From positions 1 to 39,011 of the IMG/VR virus record IMGVR_UViG_3300028577_000024: a DNA stretch of 39,011 bases; one strand, written 5' to 3'. Shown here in pieces: positions 29,783 through 37,596 of the stretch (position 1 is the stretch's first letter; the number at the start of each line of letters is the position of its first letter). A model generated the notes under the pieces. The model had not been told where the DNA came from. It saw nothing but the letters and a program-made list of their open reading frames with translations, and made no database searches. The DNA comes from a virus. Position numbers and translations under genes: made by a program.

Positions 29783-30010
29783 ATGATCCTCGACGCCCTG
29801 CGCGCCTTCGCGCGCCGTGTGCTCGAGCTCGCGGCAGACCGCGCGGCTGGCCGCCTGGTCGACGCCGCGGAGCGCGCAATCGCGCCGGCGCCGGCCAGCT
29901 GCTCGAGCTCCGGCGAGATCACCGCGGTGCTCTGTGCGGAGTGCGGGCGCGCAATGACGCGCGCCGCGCGGCGGCTGGTATGCGCGTGCGGGAGGTGGGA
30001 GCACTCGTGA
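29783..30010 (+). CDS. Small helical protein with C-terminal Cys pairs
   Basis: 75 aa. Helical N-terminus (MILDALRAFARRVLELAADR), then VLCAECGRAM and VCACGRWEHS, a four-Cys/His zinc site at the C-terminus. The stop overlaps the next gene's GTG. Unknown function. Confidence 0.65.
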   Translation: MILDALRAFARRVLELAADRAAGRLVDAAERAIAPAPASCSSSGEITAVLCAECGRAMTRAARRLVCACGRWEHS

Positions 30011-30300
30011 CTCGCTGGATGGAGTGGAATGACGACCAGGTGCGCTCCTGGGATTCCTGGGTCGCCACGTTGCCTGAGGCTGTGCAGCTTGTCGCACGAA
30101 AGTACCCGCCCCATACGCTCCTTGTCTGGCGGGACTGGAATCGCATCCCACCCCAGCCGGGTGCGACCGCCAGGTTCGCGGGCAAGGTGCTCACGTTCTG
30201 GCGCTGGCCCGATGGCCTCTGGGCCTGGGGATCGCTCGATGGATTGTGGGCGGCACGGTTCGCGGACGGCTTCAGCTGCCGCCTCGAGGACATGCCGTGA
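30007..30300 (+). CDS. Trp-rich hypothetical protein
   Basis: 97 aa from GTG 30007 (GTGA overlap). Unusually rich in Trp: WMEWNDDQVRSWDSWVA, LLVWRDWNRIPPQPG, VLTFWRWPDGLWAWGSLDGL. That repeated aromatic pattern suggests a small beta-rich fold built around aromatics. No family recognised. Part of an operon with tight overlaps. Confidence 0.65.
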   Translation: MTRWMEWNDDQVRSWDSWVATLPEAVQLVARKYPPHTLLVWRDWNRIPPQPGATARFAGKVLTFWRWPDGLWAWGSLDGLWAARFADGFSCRLEDMP

Positions 30301-30560
30301 GCCGTCGCGGCTTCTTCTCTCTCGCCACCCCAGAGCGCTGCCGTCGCGATCGCGAGGTCGCCCCGCTCTGCGTTGGCGTCGACCTGGGCAGCGGCCCCTC
30401 GCTGACTGCGGAGGCGATCTGGGACGCCGGCGCGATCGCGCGCGCCCGCGAGCATGTGCGCACGTGCCGGGGCTGCGTGATTGCCAGGGAGCTTCTACTG
30501 CTGTGCCCCGTCGGAGAGCAACTCTGGGATGACGCGAACCCGCAGATCACCTGGCGATGA
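30297..30560 (+). CDS. Small protein with CxxC motif
   Basis: 87 aa from GTG 30297 (GTGA overlap). Contains CVGVDLGSGPSLTAEAIWDA and HVRTCRGCVIARELLLLC. The His/Cys spacing near HVRTCRGC is like anti-sigma-type zinc helices, but the protein is too short to be one in the usual sense. Function unknown. Confidence 0.6.
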   Translation: MSRRGFFSLATPERCRRDREVAPLCVGVDLGSGPSLTAEAIWDAGAIARAREHVRTCRGCVIARELLLLCPVGEQLWDDANPQITWR

Positions 30561-30901
30561 CCTGGTGCGAGCTGCGCATCAACGTCCTGCGCTTCGGCGA
30601 CCTGGTCGACACGAACGTGATGCTCCGCGCCACGTCCACCGACGTGTGCCGATCCAACGGCGCGTGGCTCGCCTCCCACATCCAGCGGCACGGTGGGCTG
30701 ACGGGCTGGCAATTCGACCTTCGGACCGCCCATCCGGAGGTCGAAAGCCTGTTGGGAGATGCGCCCGAACTTGTCCGATCGCGCGCGGCGCCGGCGCCTC
30801 ACCCTGCCACCATTTCCCCACCATTTGCGGAAAAACCCGGCAAAATCCGGAAAAAGGTGGCAAAACCAACGACGTTGCCAGTCTTCGGAAAGCCGCTCTA
30901 G
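30557..30901 (+). CDS. Hypothetical protein, last of the rightward operon
   Basis: 114 aa from ATG 30557 (ATGA overlap). N-terminal part WCELRINVLRFGDLVDTNVM, then NGAWLASHIQRHGGLTGWQF; the C-terminus is Pro/Lys-rich (PFAEKPGKIRKKVAKP). Ends ~45 bases before the tRNA-like sequence. No family recognised. Confidence 0.6.
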   Translation: MTWCELRINVLRFGDLVDTNVMLRATSTDVCRSNGAWLASHIQRHGGLTGWQFDLRTAHPEVESLLGDAPELVRSRAAPAPHPATISPPFAEKPGKIRKKVAKPTTLPVFGKPL

Positions 30902-30947
30902 ATCAGGGTCTGAGCCGCTGTCGGCCGGCTGCGACCCGGCGTGAGAT

Positions 30948-30997
30948 CTGGATTGCGGATCCGAAGGTCAGAAGTTCGAATCTTCCCGGGCGCGCAC
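30948..30997 (+). other. tRNA 3'-half, candidate attP core
   Basis: CTGGA-TTGCGGA-TCCGA reads as an anticodon arm (loop U33, GCG, A38; Arg if intact, with one mismatch in the stem). AGGTC follows, then a T arm with the invariant TTCGAAT loop (30975-30981), then CGGGCGC as the 3' acceptor strand and a G. No matching 5' half (GCGCCCG) lies upstream. A 3' half tRNA in a temperate phage next to the integrase operon is the classic attP arrangement: integration would rebuild the host tRNA gene. Confidence 0.75.
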
Positions 30998-31003
30998 CCC
31001 ATC

Positions 31004-31040
31004 AAGAGGCTCTGGATGCGGATTCCAGAGCCTCTTGTCC
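31004..31040 (+). terminator. Long hairpin after the tRNA half
   Basis: Perfect 13-bp stem, AAGAGGCTCTGGA (31004-31016) with TCCAGAGCCTCTT (31024-31036), 7-base loop, then GTCCTTTCC. It resembles the terminator hairpin that follows host tRNA genes, and may also stop the rightward small-gene operon. The T tract is weak. Part of it may belong to the attP identity block. Confidence 0.65.
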
Positions 31041-31145
31041 TTTCCGCGGCAATCCTGCCGCGCGCACAATCCCCACCATTTCCCCACCATTTGGCGGAAC
31101 GCGACTTGCATGCCCGCATTGCTGGCCTGATGCGGGTTTCCGGAC

Positions 31146-31175
31146 AAAAAGAAAACCCGCCGGCAGCCGGCGGGT
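31146..31175 (-). terminator. Rho-independent terminator of the integrase/early operon
   Basis: On the minus strand a 10-bp perfect GC stem (arms 31175-31166 and 31164-31155; ACCCGCCGGC) is followed by TTTTCTTTTTG. It lies 14 bases beyond the stop at 31189 and is the best terminator in the window. Confidence 0.9.
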
Positions 31176-31188
31176 CTCGGGGGTAGCC

Positions 31189-31539
31189 TCAGCGCTTCGA
31201 CGTTCGGCCGGTGGGCAACGTCTCTTCGAAAGACGTCCTCTGTTCACCGAAAAGCACCGGGCGGCCGACGTCGCCGCGGGCGACCCGCAGCCTCATGCCG
31301 ATGTCGTTGCCCTCGCCCACAGCGTGGGCGATGCAGCCCGCACACAAGCGCTCGCTTCCGACCGCCGACTCGTGGCAGGCCATCACCGCGCCGCCCTGCA
31401 AACTCTGAATCCCGCTCCGAATCGTCCGGGCCAGCGAGCGGTGTTTCGCCTCGCAGTAGCCTCCGGGGATGTCGCGGTCCGCGCGCGTCGACTTCTTCCA
31501 GGGGCACGCCTTGCACTGCACCAGCGGCGCGGCCTTCAT
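31189..31539 (-). CDS. DUF6283-like Cys-rich protein
   Basis: 116 aa. QCKACPWKKSTRADRDIPGG, YCEAKHRSLARTI, VMACHES, then LCAGCIAHAVGEGNDIGMRL: the CPW motif, the central CHES and the later CxGC match a phage-encoded family I know as DUF6283-like, presumably metal-binding. Last gene of the operon, before the terminator. Confidence 0.75.
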   Translation of the reverse strand: MKAAPLVQCKACPWKKSTRADRDIPGGYCEAKHRSLARTIRSGIQSLQGGAVMACHESAVGSERLCAGCIAHAVGEGNDIGMRLRVARGDVGRPVLFGEQRTSFEETLPTGRTSKR

Positions 31540-31769
31540 GCCGAAGCAGCGGGATTCGCGGGAGGAAGCTTGGGCATCCTGTGCCTCTTCAGAGCCAGCT
31601 GCGCTTCCTGCTGGATGTTCTCGTAGGACATCTCGAGCGCCTCGACGTACTGCAAGCCGTAGTCGCCACCGGCGCTGCGCTTCAGGCGCGCCGGGCTTGC
31701 ATAGGCGCGAGCGATTCGAGTAAGGGCCGCGTGGTAGGCCTTCAGCGTCTTGACCTGTTTCTCGGTCAT
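31536..31769 (-). CDS. Small helical hypothetical protein (77 aa)
   Basis: ATG 31769 is preferred to upstream in-frame starts because the protein then begins with a normal MTEKQVKTLKAYHAALTRIA. Helical and basic, with EALEMSYENIQQEAQLALKR. Overlaps the following gene (ATGA). No family recognised. Confidence 0.65.
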   Translation of the reverse strand: MTEKQVKTLKAYHAALTRIARAYASPARLKRSAGGDYGLQYVEALEMSYENIQQEAQLALKRHRMPKLPPANPAASA

Positions 31770-31785
31770 CGTCAGTCTCTCGAGC

Positions 31786-32307
31786 TCAGTTCGCCGAAGC
31801 CATCGGGATGATGTCGAAGCGGATGTCGCCATCAATCGTGCGGCCGATGCGGGAGACCTGACGCTTGCCCGCGCCCAGGTCCTGGATCTCGTAGGCGGTC
31901 ACATAGCGGCGGTGCGGCATCTGATGGACGACCATCAGCGCCTCCGTCCGACCCGGTACATCCGCCAGGCTCGCCGGCGCTTGACCGCGATCCTCCATGC
32001 TCGGGAACCGCGCGCACCAGATCTCGGAGACGAGCAGGAACTCGGTGGCGTCGATTTCGCGGCACGCGGAACGCAGGACCTCCACCAGCGCGTCCTTCGA
32101 CTCGCCGGTCTGCATGAAGTCATTCACGTCGGGGAACACGATCGCTTGGTCTGCGTTCGCCACCACCGCGATCGGGGGCAGTGGAGCCTTCTCGGCGTAC
32201 TCGCGTGACTTGTGGATTACGTGATCAATCACGTCGACCGGCTCCCCTTCGCCGCCCAGCACCGACTTGCGTCGGATCTTCAACGTCTCGCTCTGGATGA
32301 TATCCAA
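31786..32307 (-). CDS. Hypothetical protein with TTG start
   Basis: 173 aa. TTG 32307 follows GAGGAG by a normal spacing, and no ATG/GTG precedes it in frame closely. Mixed alpha/beta: VIDHVIHKSREYAEKAPLPP, VLRSACREIDATEFLLVSEI, MVVHQMPHRRYVTAYEIQDL. Soluble, with no Cys cluster. It lies just after the integrase. Function unknown. Confidence 0.7.
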   Translation of the reverse strand: MDIIQSETLKIRRKSVLGGEGEPVDVIDHVIHKSREYAEKAPLPPIAVVANADQAIVFPDVNDFMQTGESKDALVEVLRSACREIDATEFLLVSEIWCARFPSMEDRGQAPASLADVPGRTEALMVVHQMPHRRYVTAYEIQDLGAGKRQVSRIGRTIDGDIRFDIIPMASAN

Positions 32308-32317
32308 GATCTTCTCC

Positions 32318-33679
32318 TCACCCGGCCGTGGCCGGCTTGTTGATCGGAACTACGGTGGCGAGCGGCGCGAACACCGCGCGCTCGAGCAGCAACAGCGCCT
32401 GGCGCTGGTCCTCCACCTCGGCGTGCGTGTAGCGCGCCGTCATCGTCCCGGCGGTGTGCCGCATCAGCTGGGCGATGACGTGGGGCTGTACGCCGCACTT
32501 CGCGAGGAGGCTCGAGAACGAGTGGCGGAACGTGTGGAGCGAGACGCCGGCGCCGTCGATCTCCGCCAGATCGAGTAACCGGCGGAGCGGGCGCTCCATC
32601 GAGGTAAGCGGCTGCTCTTCCTTGCGCGTGCCGCGCGCGCCCCCGCCCTGCCCCGACCGCTTCCATCCGGGGAACACGAGTCGCGCGGTCGCGCGCGGGC
32701 CCAGCTCCTGCAGCGCGGCGAGCGCGCGCGGAGAGATCGGAACCTCCTGGCTCAGGAGGTCGGTGCCGATCTTCGCCGCGCGCACCCAGAGCATCCCGTC
32801 CTCGTCGTCGACCCAGCTCCACCGCATCCGCGCGATCTCCGACTTCCTCATCCCGGTGAGCGCGATCACCGTGAAGTACGCGAGGTCGCGCCTGGCGTCC
32901 ACGGCGGCCAGCTCGAGCAGGCGCCGGGGCTTGCCGGGTCCCCGGGCGGCCACCGCCGCGGCGGTCTCCTGCTGGCGGGCCAGCGCCGCCTGCAGCAGCG
33001 CGAGGATCTCGCGCGCGCGCAGGATGCGCTTCGCGGCGCGCGCCCCGCGCTGCACGTGCGTGCGCTCGACCGCCTGCATCGGGGAGACGGCGAGCCAGGG
33101 CTCGAGCCCGCGGCCCGGGTTGACCGCGAACGAGAAGATCATGGAGAGCGCGCGTTCGTAGTGCTTGAGCGTCGACGCGCTCACCACGCGCCCCGTTGGT
33201 TTCCCGCGGAGCGCGCCGTGCCGGTGCAGGATCGGGCGCCCCATCTGCTGGGTGAGCCAGGCCGCGATGCGCGAGCTCGTGATCGCGCTGACCGGCTGGT
33301 CGCCGAACGCCGGCGCCAGCGAGGTGTTGACGTGCCCCAGGAACCACCTCTTCGTCCCGTCCGACCATTTTCGCCGGCGCGGGTCAGCCTTCTCGGTTCG
33401 AGCGAGCACCAGCGTGGCAGCTAGGTCGGCGAAGGTGATCTCGGGGCGCGGCGGCGGCGGCGCGGGCTCCGTGATCCCGAGCTCCTCGAGCTGCTGGCGC
33501 TGCCGCGCGCGCGTGATCTCTGCGGCGACCCAGTCGCGCGCCTTGCGCTCGCTCTCGCAGCTCTTGTAGAGCGTCTCGCCCTCGAGCCGAAGGCGGACCT
33601 CCCAGCGGCCCCCGCGGTGTCGGATCGTGCCCTGACCGTTCCCCTTGCGCGTCTTGTGCTGCGTCATCGGCTGCGTCAC
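32318..33679 (-). CDS. int: Tyrosine integrase
   Basis: 453 aa from GTG 33679 (GTGA overlap); ATG 33667 is an alternative. The N-terminus has an arm-binding-like GQGTIRHRGGRWEVRLRLEG, a core-binding domain follows, and the catalytic residues are complete: R278 in TGMRKSE, a Lys near 303, H382/R385 in LHTFRHSF, H408 in RHTAG and Y417 in ARYTH. It would integrate the phage at the tRNA matched by the 3' half at 30948. About 1.3 kb and three small genes separate int from attP. Confidence 0.93.
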   Translation of the reverse strand: MTQPMTQHKTRKGNGQGTIRHRGGRWEVRLRLEGETLYKSCESERKARDWVAAEITRARQRQQLEELGITEPAPPPPRPEITFADLAATLVLARTEKADPRRRKWSDGTKRWFLGHVNTSLAPAFGDQPVSAITSSRIAAWLTQQMGRPILHRHGALRGKPTGRVVSASTLKHYERALSMIFSFAVNPGRGLEPWLAVSPMQAVERTHVQRGARAAKRILRAREILALLQAALARQQETAAAVAARGPGKPRRLLELAAVDARRDLAYFTVIALTGMRKSEIARMRWSWVDDEDGMLWVRAAKIGTDLLSQEVPISPRALAALQELGPRATARLVFPGWKRSGQGGGARGTRKEEQPLTSMERPLRRLLDLAEIDGAGVSLHTFRHSFSSLLAKCGVQPHVIAQLMRHTAGTMTARYTHAEVEDQRQALLLLERAVFAPLATVVPINKPATAG

Positions 33680-34035
33680 CTGCTGCGGATGCCGGCGCGG
33701 CGCTGGAGCTCCTCGCTCGGGAGCCCGTACGCGACCGGCTGCTGGCCGTCCGGGCATGCAGGGCGCGTGCCAGGCTTCACGCGGCGACCGGTGGAGGCCT
33801 CCGCGGACGCGGCGCTGTCCCCGGCCTCCCTTCGATGCTTCTCGATCCATAACAACAGGTCGTCGCGACGAAACAGCAGCCCCATGCCCGGTGGCTTGTG
33901 CGATGGGATTCGGCCGCCCGCGGCGAGCTTGTACAGCGTGCTCACCGAGATGCGCAGCCCCGCGGCCGCGAACTCGCCGGCGGCAGCCGCCGGCGAGACG
34001 TAGTCGGCGAGTATGCTGGTGGGGCGGCGGAGCAT
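33676..34035 (-). CDS. Excisionase-like HTH protein
   Basis: 119 aa from ATG 34035. DYVSPAAAAGEFAAAGLRIS then VSTLYKLAAGGRIPSHKPPG and MGLLFRRDDLLLWIEKH form a MerR/excisionase-type winged helix. Such domains bend DNA at att sites and set the direction of recombination. The C-terminal ~50 residues are a low-complexity Arg/Pro tail. Overlaps int by GTGA, consistent with co-expression of xis and int. Confidence 0.8.
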   Translation of the reverse strand: MLRRPTSILADYVSPAAAAGEFAAAGLRISVSTLYKLAAGGRIPSHKPPGMGLLFRRDDLLLWIEKHRREAGDSAASAEASTGRRVKPGTRPACPDGQQPVAYGLPSEELQRRAGIRSR

Positions 34036-34040
34036 GAGGG

Positions 34041-34370
34041 TCAGGCGCCCTGACCGGCCTCGACGAGCTGGGAGAGCGCTTTTTCCCACGCTCCGCACGC
34101 GGTGGGGAGGCGGCAGTCGCAACGCAGGCCGGAGATGCCGCCATCGGGACAGCCAGGCTCGTGCTGGCAGAGAGCCAGCAGATCATCGCCGGCGTCCGCC
34201 AGATTGGCCGCGGCCGCGAGGACCCGATCCAGTAGCGCAAGGAGTTGCTCGCGGTCCTGCATCGCGCGCGCGACTTCGTCAGGGGACGCCGCCAGATGCG
34301 GGCTTGCTAGCCTCTTTGCAGGCTCCGCCCTCTTGTCACGCTCGCGCGCCTCGAGCAGCGACCAGCTCAC
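34041..34370 (-). CDS. Hypothetical early protein with C-terminal Cys cluster
   Basis: 109 aa from GTG 34370 (GTGA overlap). Helical charged N-terminus (EARERDKRAEPAKRLASPHL, EQLLALLDRVLAAAANLADA), then CQHEPGCPDGGISGLRCDCR and a final helix AWEKALSQLVE. Metal binding likely; function unknown. Confidence 0.65.
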   Translation of the reverse strand: MSWSLLEARERDKRAEPAKRLASPHLAASPDEVARAMQDREQLLALLDRVLAAAANLADAGDDLLALCQHEPGCPDGGISGLRCDCRLPTACGAWEKALSQLVEAGQGA

Positions 34371-34558
34371 GGGACCTCGCCGGTGAAGTCGCGGCACTCG
34401 TGGCAGAGTAGCTCCTGGTCGTCGACGACGTCGGCGTGTTCGGCGCACACCGGCGCGAGGCAGTCGGCGCAGGAGTGCTCGGTCAGCGCTCCGCAGTCGG
34501 GAGCTTCGCAAGGCTGGCGGTCTCTGGAAGGGCGCGGGAGCTTCGCCATCGTCCTCAT
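34367..34558 (-). CDS. Small B-box-like zinc protein
   Basis: 63 aa from ATG 34558 (ATGA overlap). CEAPDCGALTEHSCADCLAP then VCAEH and LLCHECRDF: eight Cys/His in a cross-brace-like order over 45 residues. Resembles short B-box/zinc-finger domains. One of several such proteins here. Confidence 0.7.
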   Translation of the reverse strand: MRTMAKLPRPSRDRQPCEAPDCGALTEHSCADCLAPVCAEHADVVDDQELLCHECRDFTGEVP

Positions 34559-34836
34559 GACTCCAGCCCCGTTGAGGCCCCGGCGTGAGCCGGGCACAGG
34601 TCGCGATCGGGTCCGACGCTGACCGCGCAACCGTCGCACAGCGGCGCGTCGCAGGTCAGCTTCACGTGCCGATCGCGCGTGCCGATGTCGACGACGTTCT
34701 TGCGGGCCAGGGCCAGAGAGAAGTCACAGAGTTTGACCTGCGGCCGGCCGCACGCGCACGGCGGCAGCTTGCGCCGGCGCCCGCGCGTGCACAGGATCGC
34801 GGTACCGAATGGGGTCGGCTCCACTTTGCACCCCAC
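34555..34836 (-). CDS. Cys-rich hypothetical early protein (93 aa)
   Basis: GTG 34836. KLPPCACGRPQVKLCDFSLA, then LTCDAPLCDGCAVSVGPDRD and LCPAH; two Cys groups suggest two zinc sites. Basic N-terminus. Overlaps the next gene (ATGA). Confidence 0.65.
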   Translation of the reverse strand: MGCKVEPTPFGTAILCTRGRRRKLPPCACGRPQVKLCDFSLALARKNVVDIGTRDRHVKLTCDAPLCDGCAVSVGPDRDLCPAHAGASTGLES

Positions 34837-34839
34837 GGA

Positions 34840-35067
34840 TCAGGCCTTCGCCAAGCCAGCGCGCGCGGCTTGGTCGTCCACGGCGTCGATCGCCGCCTGG
34901 CGCGCCTTCAAGTACTCGAGGGAGATGCCACGCGCCCAGGTCGCATTGACCGCCGCCCGGATTTGTCGCGGAACCTGTACCAGTGCGGCCGGCACATCAG
35001 GATGTCGCGGCAGGCGCGCGCTATTGCAATCCTTCACCGGGCAATCGTGCTTTCCATCATCGTGCAT
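34840..35067 (-). CDS. Hypothetical early protein (75 aa)
   Basis: ATG 35067. Begins MHDDGKHDCPVKDCNSARLP, a small Cys/His group, then a helical part (VPRQIRAAVNATWARGISLE, YLKARQAAIDAVDDQAAR). No recognised family. Confidence 0.65.
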   Translation of the reverse strand: MHDDGKHDCPVKDCNSARLPRHPDVPAALVQVPRQIRAAVNATWARGISLEYLKARQAAIDAVDDQAARAGLAKA

Positions 35068-35078
35068 CGGTGTGCTCC

Positions 35079-35387
35079 TCAGAGGTTTTCCTTGGGCGCC
35101 GCGTCAGGCGGCGGGGTCGAACGAAGCCGGTCGAGCTCCGCCAGTGCGTCCGCCTGGCTGTGTTCCGTGCAGCAAGTGCGGATGTGGCCCTGGCGTGCGG
35201 GGGGGGGGGGCAGGAATCCGGAGACGAGACCCCGGACCGCGTCCCTGATCGCCACCAGCTTCGCCTGGCCGATGGGCAGACCCTCGCTCTGCGAGATGCC
35301 CAGAGCCTTCCGCAGATGGATGACCTCGACGACCAGCAGCGGCCAGGTCTCGAGCATTCGGCCCGCCGCCGCGGGCACGCCTTGCAC
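35079..35387 (-). CDS. Hypothetical early protein spanning a G12 tract
   Basis: 102 aa from GTG 35387 (ATG 35354 possible). VVEVIHLRKALGISQSEGLP and QAKLVAIRDAVRGLVSGF precede a Pro run read from a 12-base homopolymer (35199-35210). The frame stays coherent after it (HIRTCCTEHSQADALAELDR), so the present length seems correct here. The tract is a likely place for indels. Confidence 0.6.
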   Translation of the reverse strand: MQGVPAAAGRMLETWPLLVVEVIHLRKALGISQSEGLPIGQAKLVAIRDAVRGLVSGFLPPPPARQGHIRTCCTEHSQADALAELDRLRSTPPPDAAPKENL

Positions 35388-35405
35388 GGCAGCGTCATTC
35401 CTCGC

Positions 35406-36503
35406 TTAGCCGGTCGATCCGGCGGCCGCATTTCCGTTGGATCCCGCTGATGCCGAGCCAGGCGCAGGCCCCGCGCGGGCGCGCCACTGCCCTTCGGCCT
35501 GCGCAAGAATCTCGCGCGACCGCTCGGCCGTGACGGGGTGTCCGGATCGAACGAGCTCGAGCTCGAGCTCGTCCCGGCGCGCGCTCACCCACGCGAATTC
35601 CTCCCCGGCACGGCTGGCGGGTCGATCCGCGGCCACCGGGAACTTGACGAGCAGCTCCGCCAGGTGCTCGACGAGCTGGGCCGGCGTCGCGATGACGAAG
35701 CGCTTGTCGGCTCCGTTGGCGCGGCCGTACTTCGAATGAGCCACCGCGAGCATGAGCGAGAGCAGGCGCTGCACCCAGGCGCCCCACTCCGGCCGCGGGC
35801 GTCTTTGCACCACGTCGCGCCAGAGGTCGAGCTCCGGGTCGTCGGGTACGGTCGCGAGCGCGCCGCGGGGCGCCAGGTTGGTCCGGACGCCGGCGACGAG
35901 CATCGCGACGTGCGCCTCGAGCCCCGGGTCGCGCGCGCCCGCGCCCGCGTCTCCGGCAGAAGAATGCGAAGCAGGGGGGGGATAGAACGTCTCGGAATCC
36001 GTCTCCGTGTCGCGACTCCGAGCGACGTCGAGCGACGCGGCGCGACATCCTGCGACGTCGAGCGACGCGGGCGGGTTGCCGGCGCCGGCCTGGCGCGACC
36101 CGTCGGCTTCCTCTACCTTGCGCGCTTCCTCCTCGGCGATGCGGCGCTGCTCTTCCCTCTTCGCCTGGATGCGCTTGCGGTCCGCCTCCTTCTTGAGCTC
36201 GTGCTTCTCCTGGATGAGCGCGAGCACGAGGCCGCTGCGGTCCATCCAGCCGTGCACCGAGCCGTCGGCGTCGTACATCTTGGAGTCGCGCAGCGCCTGC
36301 AGGAAGGCGCCGGGCTGTCCGCGCCAGCGCGCGGCGTCCTCGATCATGTCCTCGGGGATCTTCCCGTTCTGGTAGTGGGCGCCGAGCGCGTTGTAGAGCC
36401 GGCACAGGTGGCCGTAGGGGTCGACAGGATCGAGTAGACGCTCCAGTCGCTTGTACTTCGGATGGCTCTCGATGGTGACGTCGACGGTGTAGAACTCGTT
36501 CAC
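35406..36503 (-). CDS. Phage replication protein (initiator-like)
   Basis: 365 aa from GTG 36503 (GTGA overlap). N-terminal ~90 residues look like a winged-helix replisome-organiser domain (YTVDVTIESHPKYKRLERLL, YGHLCRLYNALGAHYQNGKI, MIEDAARWRGQPGAFLQALR), then a highly charged helical stretch (~98-140, coiled coil), a Ser/Ala linker read partly from a G8 tract, and a C-terminal region (LLSLMLAVAHSKYGRANGAD). Order matches phage DnaD/O-type initiators, which recruit host helicase; no ATPase is present. Confidence 0.6.
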   Translation of the reverse strand: MNEFYTVDVTIESHPKYKRLERLLDPVDPYGHLCRLYNALGAHYQNGKIPEDMIEDAARWRGQPGAFLQALRDSKMYDADGSVHGWMDRSGLVLALIQEKHELKKEADRKRIQAKREEQRRIAEEEARKVEEADGSRQAGAGNPPASLDVAGCRAASLDVARSRDTETDSETFYPPPASHSSAGDAGAGARDPGLEAHVAMLVAGVRTNLAPRGALATVPDDPELDLWRDVVQRRPRPEWGAWVQRLLSLMLAVAHSKYGRANGADKRFVIATPAQLVEHLAELLVKFPVAADRPASRAGEEFAWVSARRDELELELVRSGHPVTAERSREILAQAEGQWRARAGPAPGSASAGSNGNAAAGSTG

Positions 36504-37414
36504 CGGGCAATCTCCGGGAACTCGTCCCACGTGCGGCCAGCGAGCTCGCGCCCGGTCTGCTTCTTCCCGGCGCGTATCATATACTCGTCGCCGACATAAG
36601 CGTGGTGCGCGACCCAATGCTCGGACGGGAACTCCTCCGGCGGTGCCCAATCGCCCCACTGCTTGAAGAAGAACGGCACGCGAGCGACCACGCACTGGTC
36701 GCGCAGCGAGCGCACCCAGCCGGGATGCATCGGGCGCGCGCCCGCGCCCGACTCGCCCCCGACGATTACCCAGTGGATGCCGCGCAGGTCGACCTCGCCC
36801 AGGTCTTCGAGCAAGGGCTCGAGCGAGAGGAAGCGCACCGCGGCCGGCGTCTGCCTGAGCATGTCGACGCGGTGCAGCGTTGCGCGGTCCTCGACGCTGA
36901 CGCCCAGCCAGAGACGATCAAGAACCGAGGTCCAGGTGTAGGCGCGGCCGACGTCGCCCAGGTACAGCCGCCCGTGGCCGGACGCGTCGAAGCGGAGGCG
37001 CGAGCAGAACTCCAGCATGCGGTTTGCGCGCTTGGTGAGAAGCTGGAAGGTATGGCGCGGACCGCCGGAGAGTGCGCGCGCGTGGCTGGCCCGGATGACC
37101 TCGAACACGCGCAGCACCTCGCGATCGGAGAGCTCGTGGTGGAAAAGGTCGGACATCGAGTTGACGAAGATGCGCCGCGGACGAGTCCACCGGAGCGGGT
37201 CCTCGAGATGCTCCTCGACCAGGCGCACCTCCCCGGTCCAGCGCGGCCCCTCGTCCGTCATCCGCGCTAGTCCCTCGTACGCCTGGCCGGCGCCGGAGAA
37301 TCGCGCAGCCACGCGCTCCGCATAGCAATTCCGGCAGCCGTCCGACACGCGTGAGCACCCGCGGATCGGATTCCACGTCGCATCCGTCCATTCGATACTC
37401 GTCGAAGCGCTCAT
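36500..37414 (-). CDS. Gp37/Gp68-family (DUF5131) protein
   Basis: 304 aa from ATG 37414 (ATGA overlap). SIEWTDATWNPIRGCSRVSD then GCRNCYAERVA gives the three-Cys signature C20/C27/C30 of this family, with IFVNSMSDLFH, FQLLTKRANRM, WLGVSVED, RFLSLEPLLEDLG and HWVIVGGESGAGARPMHPGW all characteristic. The layout is like radical-SAM proteins with an Fe-S cluster. The biological function of the family in phages is not established. It lies between the replication gene and the methyltransferase. Confidence 0.9.
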   Translation of the reverse strand: MSASTSIEWTDATWNPIRGCSRVSDGCRNCYAERVAARFSGAGQAYEGLARMTDEGPRWTGEVRLVEEHLEDPLRWTRPRRIFVNSMSDLFHHELSDREVLRVFEVIRASHARALSGGPRHTFQLLTKRANRMLEFCSRLRFDASGHGRLYLGDVGRAYTWTSVLDRLWLGVSVEDRATLHRVDMLRQTPAAVRFLSLEPLLEDLGEVDLRGIHWVIVGGESGAGARPMHPGWVRSLRDQCVVARVPFFFKQWGDWAPPEEFPSEHWVAHHAYVGDEYMIRAGKKQTGRELAGRTWDEFPEIAR

Positions 37415-37596
37415 GCCGTTGGCTCCTCTCCGGTACCGCCGCAGCGGCGACAGGTCCAGCGCACGGGCTGCTGGGGCTCCGTCGGGCGCTCCGATGGCAT
37501 CGCGCTGATCCGCATCCGCTCGCGGACCATCAGCACCACGCACACGATCGCGAGGATGTAGGTCACGCCCATCGCATAGTCCCAACGGTTCAGCAC
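37411..37596 (-). CDS. Small membrane protein with CxxC tail
   Basis: 61 aa from GTG 37596, which overlaps the methyltransferase stop. One membrane segment (YAMGVTYILAIVCVVLMVRE, ~8-27) and a C-terminal WTCRRCGGTGEE that resembles the DnaJ-type CxxCxGxG knuckle. Unknown role. Confidence 0.6.
   Translation of the reverse strand: MLNRWDYAMGVTYILAIVCVVLMVRERMRISAMPSERPTEPQQPVRWTCRRCGGTGEEPTA

Noticed and set aside
30900-30997. Complete tRNA gene
   Set aside because: Only the anticodon and T arms plus the 3' acceptor strand are present; no matching 5' acceptor strand or D arm upstream.
32280-33368. Second leftward frame over the integrase
   Set aside because: Overlaps the complete catalytic domain in another frame and has no order; int is certain.
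35199-35210. G12 tract as a gene-breaking frameshift
   Set aside because: The frame is coherent on both sides at the present length, so no break is needed, unlike the G10 tract at 2104.
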